A DNA stretch of 64,000 bases from an uncultured Eisenbergiella sp. (GTDB lineage: Bacteria > Bacillota > Clostridia > Lachnospirales > Lachnospiraceae), in assembly GCA_947627215.1 (NCBI GenBank), contig CANQVD010000013.1, positions 29,130 through 93,129 of the forward strand. The letters run 5' to 3'. The position numbers were made by a program, and so were the translations under genes. The notes under the pieces are model-generated. The model was given only the letters and a program-made list of their open reading frames with translations, searched no databases and was not told the origin of the DNA. Shown one piece after another: positions 60,944 to 64,000 of the stretch. Position 1 is the stretch's first letter, and each line of letters starts with the position of its first letter.

Positions 60944-62548
60944 ATGAGGCTGGAATTTATCGGCGCGGCCCACGAGGTGACGGGGAGCTGTCATTATCTG
61001 GAGGTGGACGGAAAACATATTCTGGTGGATTACGGCATGGAGCAGGGGGTCAATATTTTCGAAAACTGCGGCCTGCCGGTGCCGGAGGCCCAGATCGATT
61101 ATGTGCTGATCACACACGCGCATGCGGACCATACGGGGCTGCTTCCGCTTCTGTGCGCCAGAGGATTTCGGGGAAAGATCTTCGCTACGGAAGGGACGGC
61201 GGATCTGTGCGGCATCATGCTCCGTGACTGCGCACATATCCAGATGCAGGAGGCGGAGTGGAAGAACCGCAAGGCCAAGCGGCATAACGGTACGGAACCC
61301 TATGATCCCATCTATACGATGGAAGACGCGGAAACCGCCATCAGTCTGTTTGTGCCCGTGCGGTATGGGGAAACGGTTTCGGTCTGCGACTGCCTTCAGA
61401 TCCGTTTTACGGATATCGGGCATCTGCTGGGATCGGCCAGCATCGAGGTCTGGGCGACGGAGAACGGCGTCTGTAAGAAGTTCGTATTTTCCGGGGACAT
61501 CGGAAATCTGGATCAGCCCCTGCTGCGGGATCCCAGCCTGACGGAATCGGCGGATTATGTGATCATGGAATCCACCTACGGCGACCGGCTGCACGGGACA
61601 GAGCGGCCGGATTATGTGGCGGAGCTGACCCGGATTTTGCAGGAAACCTTTGACCGGGGCGGCAACGTGGTGATCCCGTCCTTCGCGGTGGGCAGGACGC
61701 AGCAGATGCTGTATTTTCTGCGCATCATCAAGGAGCGGGGGTTGGTGAAGGGCCATGACGGCTTCCCGGTTTTCGTGGACAGCCCTCTGGCAGTGGAGGC
61801 CACCGGCATTTTTACCCGCAATGACAGAAGCTGTTTTGACGAGGAAGCGCTGGCGCTGGTGGAGCAGGGGATCAATCCCATTTCCTTTAAAGGGCTGCGC
61901 CTGTCCATCACCAGCGACGAATCCAAGGAGATCAATTTTGACGATACGCCCAAGGTCATCATTTCCGCTTCCGGGATGTGCGATGCGGGCCGTGTCCGCC
62001 ACCATCTGAAACACAATCTGTGGCGGCCGGAGTGCACGATCCTGTTTGTCGGTTATCAGTCTGTGGGGACGCCGGGGCGGGCGCTGGTGGACGGCGCGAA
62101 GGAGATGAAGCTGTTCGGAGAGATCGTGGATGTGCGGGCGCAGATTCGGACGCTGGCGGGAATGTCCGGTCACGCGGACCAAAACGGTCTGCTGCGCTGG
62201 GTCCGCGGCTTCCGGGAACGGCCGCAGCGCGTGTTCGTAGTGCACGGGGAGGACGGTGTGACGGATTCCTTTGCCGGATTGCTGCAGACGGAATGCGGTC
62301 TGAGGGCTTATGCGCCCTACAGCGGGACAGTCTTTGATCCCGTGGCGGACCGGTTCGTATATGAGGCGCAGCCCGTGCGGCTGAAGAAGACGGCGAAGGC
62401 GTCCGCGAAGAGCGGCCCGTACGCCAGACTGGCGGCGGCCGGCCAGAGACTTTTGGCTCTCATCGGACGCTGCAGCGGCATCGCCAACAAGGATATGGCG
62501 AAATTCGCGGATCAGATCAATTCGCTTTGTGACAAATGGGATCTGTGA
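60944..62548 (+). CDS. MBL-fold beta-CASP ribonuclease-like protein
   Basis: The 534-residue protein has the metallo-beta-lactamase motif HAHADH (His58, His60, Asp62, His63), a third ligand in TDIGHLLGSAS and GDIGN, then the beta-CASP insert with ESTYGD, VVIPSFAVGRTQ and the C-terminal RNA-specificity motifs SASGMCDAGRVRHHL and SGHADQ. This is the family of RNA endonucleases related to CPSF-73 and archaeal KH-CPSF; bacterial members are RNA-processing enzymes of mostly unknown target. GGAGGA precedes ATG 60944. The large palindrome B lies in its leader. Confidence 0.93.
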   Translation: MRLEFIGAAHEVTGSCHYLEVDGKHILVDYGMEQGVNIFENCGLPVPEAQIDYVLITHAHADHTGLLPLLCARGFRGKIFATEGTADLCGIMLRDCAHIQMQEAEWKNRKAKRHNGTEPYDPIYTMEDAETAISLFVPVRYGETVSVCDCLQIRFTDIGHLLGSASIEVWATENGVCKKFVFSGDIGNLDQPLLRDPSLTESADYVIMESTYGDRLHGTERPDYVAELTRILQETFDRGGNVVIPSFAVGRTQQMLYFLRIIKERGLVKGHDGFPVFVDSPLAVEATGIFTRNDRSCFDEEALALVEQGINPISFKGLRLSITSDESKEINFDDTPKVIISASGMCDAGRVRHHLKHNLWRPECTILFVGYQSVGTPGRALVDGAKEMKLFGEIVDVRAQIRTLAGMSGHADQNGLLRWVRGFRERPQRVFVVHGEDGVTDSFAGLLQTECGLRAYAPYSGTVFDPVADRFVYEAQPVRLKKTAKASAKSGPYARLAAAGQRLLALIGRCSGIANKDMAKFADQINSLCDKWDL

Positions 62549-62612
62549 CGGTTGAAGAGCGCCGGGGCCGGCGTGAGGATAAATTGTGCGATCGCAGGGA
62601 GGAACGTGCGGC

Positions 62613-63461
62613 ATGAGCATGGCGGATACTATTTTCATTCATATGTGTCAGGATATTCTGGAGAACGGCACCAGCACGGAGGGGGAAAAGGTGCGGCCCC
62701 GCTGGCCGGACGGAACGCCGGCTTATACGATCAAAAAGTTTGGCGTGGTCAACCGGTATGATCTTTCGAAAGAGTTTCCGCTTCTGACGCTGCGCCGAAC
62801 CGCGCTGAAAAGCGCCACGGACGAGATGCTCTGGATCTGGCAGCAGAAGTCCAACAATATCCACGACCTGCATTCCCATATCTGGGACGAGTGGGCGGAC
62901 GCGGACGGCAGTATCGGCAAGGCCTACGGCTATCAGTTGGGCGTGAAGCATCAGTATAAGGAGGGCATGTTCGATCAGGTGGACCGGGTGATCTACGATC
63001 TGAAGCACAATCCTTTTTCCAGGCGCATCCTGACGAACATTTACGTCCATCAGGATCTGCATGAGATGAACCTCTATCCCTGCGCCTACAGCATGACCTT
63101 CAATGTGACCCAGAAAAAGGGACATGAGAAACTGACGCTGAATGCGGTGCTCAACCAGCGTTCCCAGGATGTGCTGGCGGCCAACAACTGGAATGTGGTG
63201 CAGTATGCGGTGCTCCTCCACATGCTGGCGCAGGTGTGCGATATGGAGGCCGGGGAGCTGCTGCACGTCATCGCGGACGCGCATATTTATGACCGGCACG
63301 TACCCATCATCCGGGAGCTGATCGCCAGACAGCCCTATCCGGCGCCGAAGTTCTGGCTCAATCCGGAGGTGAAGGATTTCTATCAGTTCACCAGGAACGA
63401 TGTGCGTGTGGAGGACTATGTGACGGGAGAACAGATCACGGACATTCCCATCGCGGTCTGA
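62613..63461 (+). CDS. thyA: Thymidylate synthase
   Basis: The 282-residue enzyme methylates dUMP using methylene-THF. The catalytic Cys is Cys157 in NLYPCAYSMTFN. Other motifs include RRTALKSATDEMLWIWQQKS and LNQRSQDVLAANNWNVVQYA. ATG 62613 follows GGGAGGAACG; the second ATG at 62619 is possible. YPCAY replaces the more common PPCH-type sequence, as in some clostridial enzymes. folA follows 46 bp later, so the pair supplies dTMP and recycles dihydrofolate. Confidence 0.96.
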   Translation: MSMADTIFIHMCQDILENGTSTEGEKVRPRWPDGTPAYTIKKFGVVNRYDLSKEFPLLTLRRTALKSATDEMLWIWQQKSNNIHDLHSHIWDEWADADGSIGKAYGYQLGVKHQYKEGMFDQVDRVIYDLKHNPFSRRILTNIYVHQDLHEMNLYPCAYSMTFNVTQKKGHEKLTLNAVLNQRSQDVLAANNWNVVQYAVLLHMLAQVCDMEAGELLHVIADAHIYDRHVPIIRELIARQPYPAPKFWLNPEVKDFYQFTRNDVRVEDYVTGEQITDIPIAV

Positions 63462-63507
63462 GCGGGAGAAAAGATCTTCGCTGACCGGAGGCTGGATCGG
63501 AGGATAT

Positions 63508-63999
63508 ATGAATATCATTGTGGCAGTGGATGAAAACTGGGCGATCGGCAATAAGGGAGATCTGCTGGTGCGGATCCCGGCGGATCACAAAATGTTCCGC
63601 CAGGAAACGCTGGGGAAGGTCGTGGTGCTGGGCAGAAAGACCCTGGCTACCTTTCCGGGCGGACTTCCGCTGAAGGGCCGGACAAATATCGTGCTGACCC
63701 GCGATCCCGGCTTTGCGGCGAAGGATGCCGTCGTGGTGCACGGCCTGGAAGAGCTGCAGGAAGAGTTGAAAAAATACAGAAGCGAAGACGTTTATGTCAT
63801 CGGCGGGTCCAGCGTCTATGAACAGCTTCTGCCCCTGTGCGATACGGCCCATGTGACGAAGATCGACTATGCCTTTGAGGCGGATGCGTATTTCCCGGAT
63901 CTGGACGCCGACCCGGGCTGGGAGATCACAGCGGACAGCGACGAGCAGTATTATTTTGACCTGACCTATCATTTTTTGAAATACGAAAGAAAGAAATGA
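63508..63999 (+). CDS. folA: Dihydrofolate reductase
   Basis: The 163-residue enzyme reduces dihydrofolate with NADPH. It begins MNIIVAVDENWAIGNKGDLL, has the substrate Asp in the region IPADHKMF and the conserved VVLGRKTLATFPGGLPLKGR and DVYVIGGSSVYEQLLP. It is complete, ending two bases inside the window edge. GGAGGATAT precedes the ATG. It is cotranscribed with thyA. Confidence 0.96.
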   Translation: MNIIVAVDENWAIGNKGDLLVRIPADHKMFRQETLGKVVVLGRKTLATFPGGLPLKGRTNIVLTRDPGFAAKDAVVVHGLEELQEELKKYRSEDVYVIGGSSVYEQLLPLCDTAHVTKIDYAFEADAYFPDLDADPGWEITADSDEQYYFDLTYHFLKYERKK

Positions 64000-64000
64000 A

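Overview
The window reads as chromosome from a high-GC member of the Clostridia, most likely a Lachnospiraceae-type Firmicute. The evidence is a CodY tail beside rpsB-tsf, a dgt-dnaG-rpoD-trmK housekeeping block, type A RNase P RNA, a Gram-positive surface protein built from Cna-B/SpaA-like repeats, tRNA genes without an encoded CCA, PadR/DUF1700 and MoxR/DUF58/transglutaminase clusters, and many families typical of gut Clostridia (DUF4125, DUF6320, DUF4358/MBOAT/DHHW, TraX-like). Almost all of it is ordinary vertically inherited chromosome. No prophage, CRISPR array or complete insertion sequence was found.

Layout. 0-9 kb: codY end, rpsB, tsf, glyA, a TraX-like membrane protein, then an aspartate-family amino-acid block (ACT regulator, hom, an ApgM-type enzyme, lysC). 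9-20 kb: surface functions, with a WecG/TagA glycosyltransferase and O-antigen-ligase-like protein on the minus strand, an Rpn-family nuclease, a large repeat surface protein, and a MacB-like three-gene ABC export cluster. 20-22.5 kb: a roughly 400-nt apparently non-coding transcript with a perfect sigma-A promoter and a strong terminator, a NagZ-like glycosidase and two tRNA-Leu genes. 22.6-26.4 kb: DUF4125 protein and a divergent acyltransferase/DUF6320/esterase group. 26.4-34.2 kb: dgt-dnaG-rpoD, interrupted before trmK by tandem repeats and a dead NUDIX gene, then a TGS-nucleoside kinase fusion. 34.2-36 kb: rnpB (minus), a possible small RNA and a second Rpn-family gene.

36-45 kb is mostly a metal-handling block: two COG0523 (CobW-like) GTPases, one with a long histidine-rich loop, then YlmH, a PF06541 membrane protein, a ZnuABC-type zinc importer and a ZIP transporter. 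A MerR regulator with its own textbook operator and a YbjQ protein follow. 45-50 kb: PadR/DUF1700, then pyrBI and a nitroreductase on the minus strand. 50-60.5 kb: PH-domain protein, MoxR/DUF58/transglutaminase, an MdlB-like ABC exporter and a DUF4358/MBOAT/DHHW surface O-acetylation group. 60.5-64 kb: a beta-CASP ribonuclease-like protein, thyA and folA.

The most unusual signals are non-coding. Two long imperfect palindromes (43692-43880 and 60668-60898) share a conserved core of about 118 bp, yet each carries different outer arms that are self-complementary within their own copy. This looks like an undescribed intergenic hairpin family, and one copy fills the 5' untranslated region of the beta-CASP gene. 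The second is the structured RNA candidate at 20328-20724. All calls come from reading the sequence; no database search was run.
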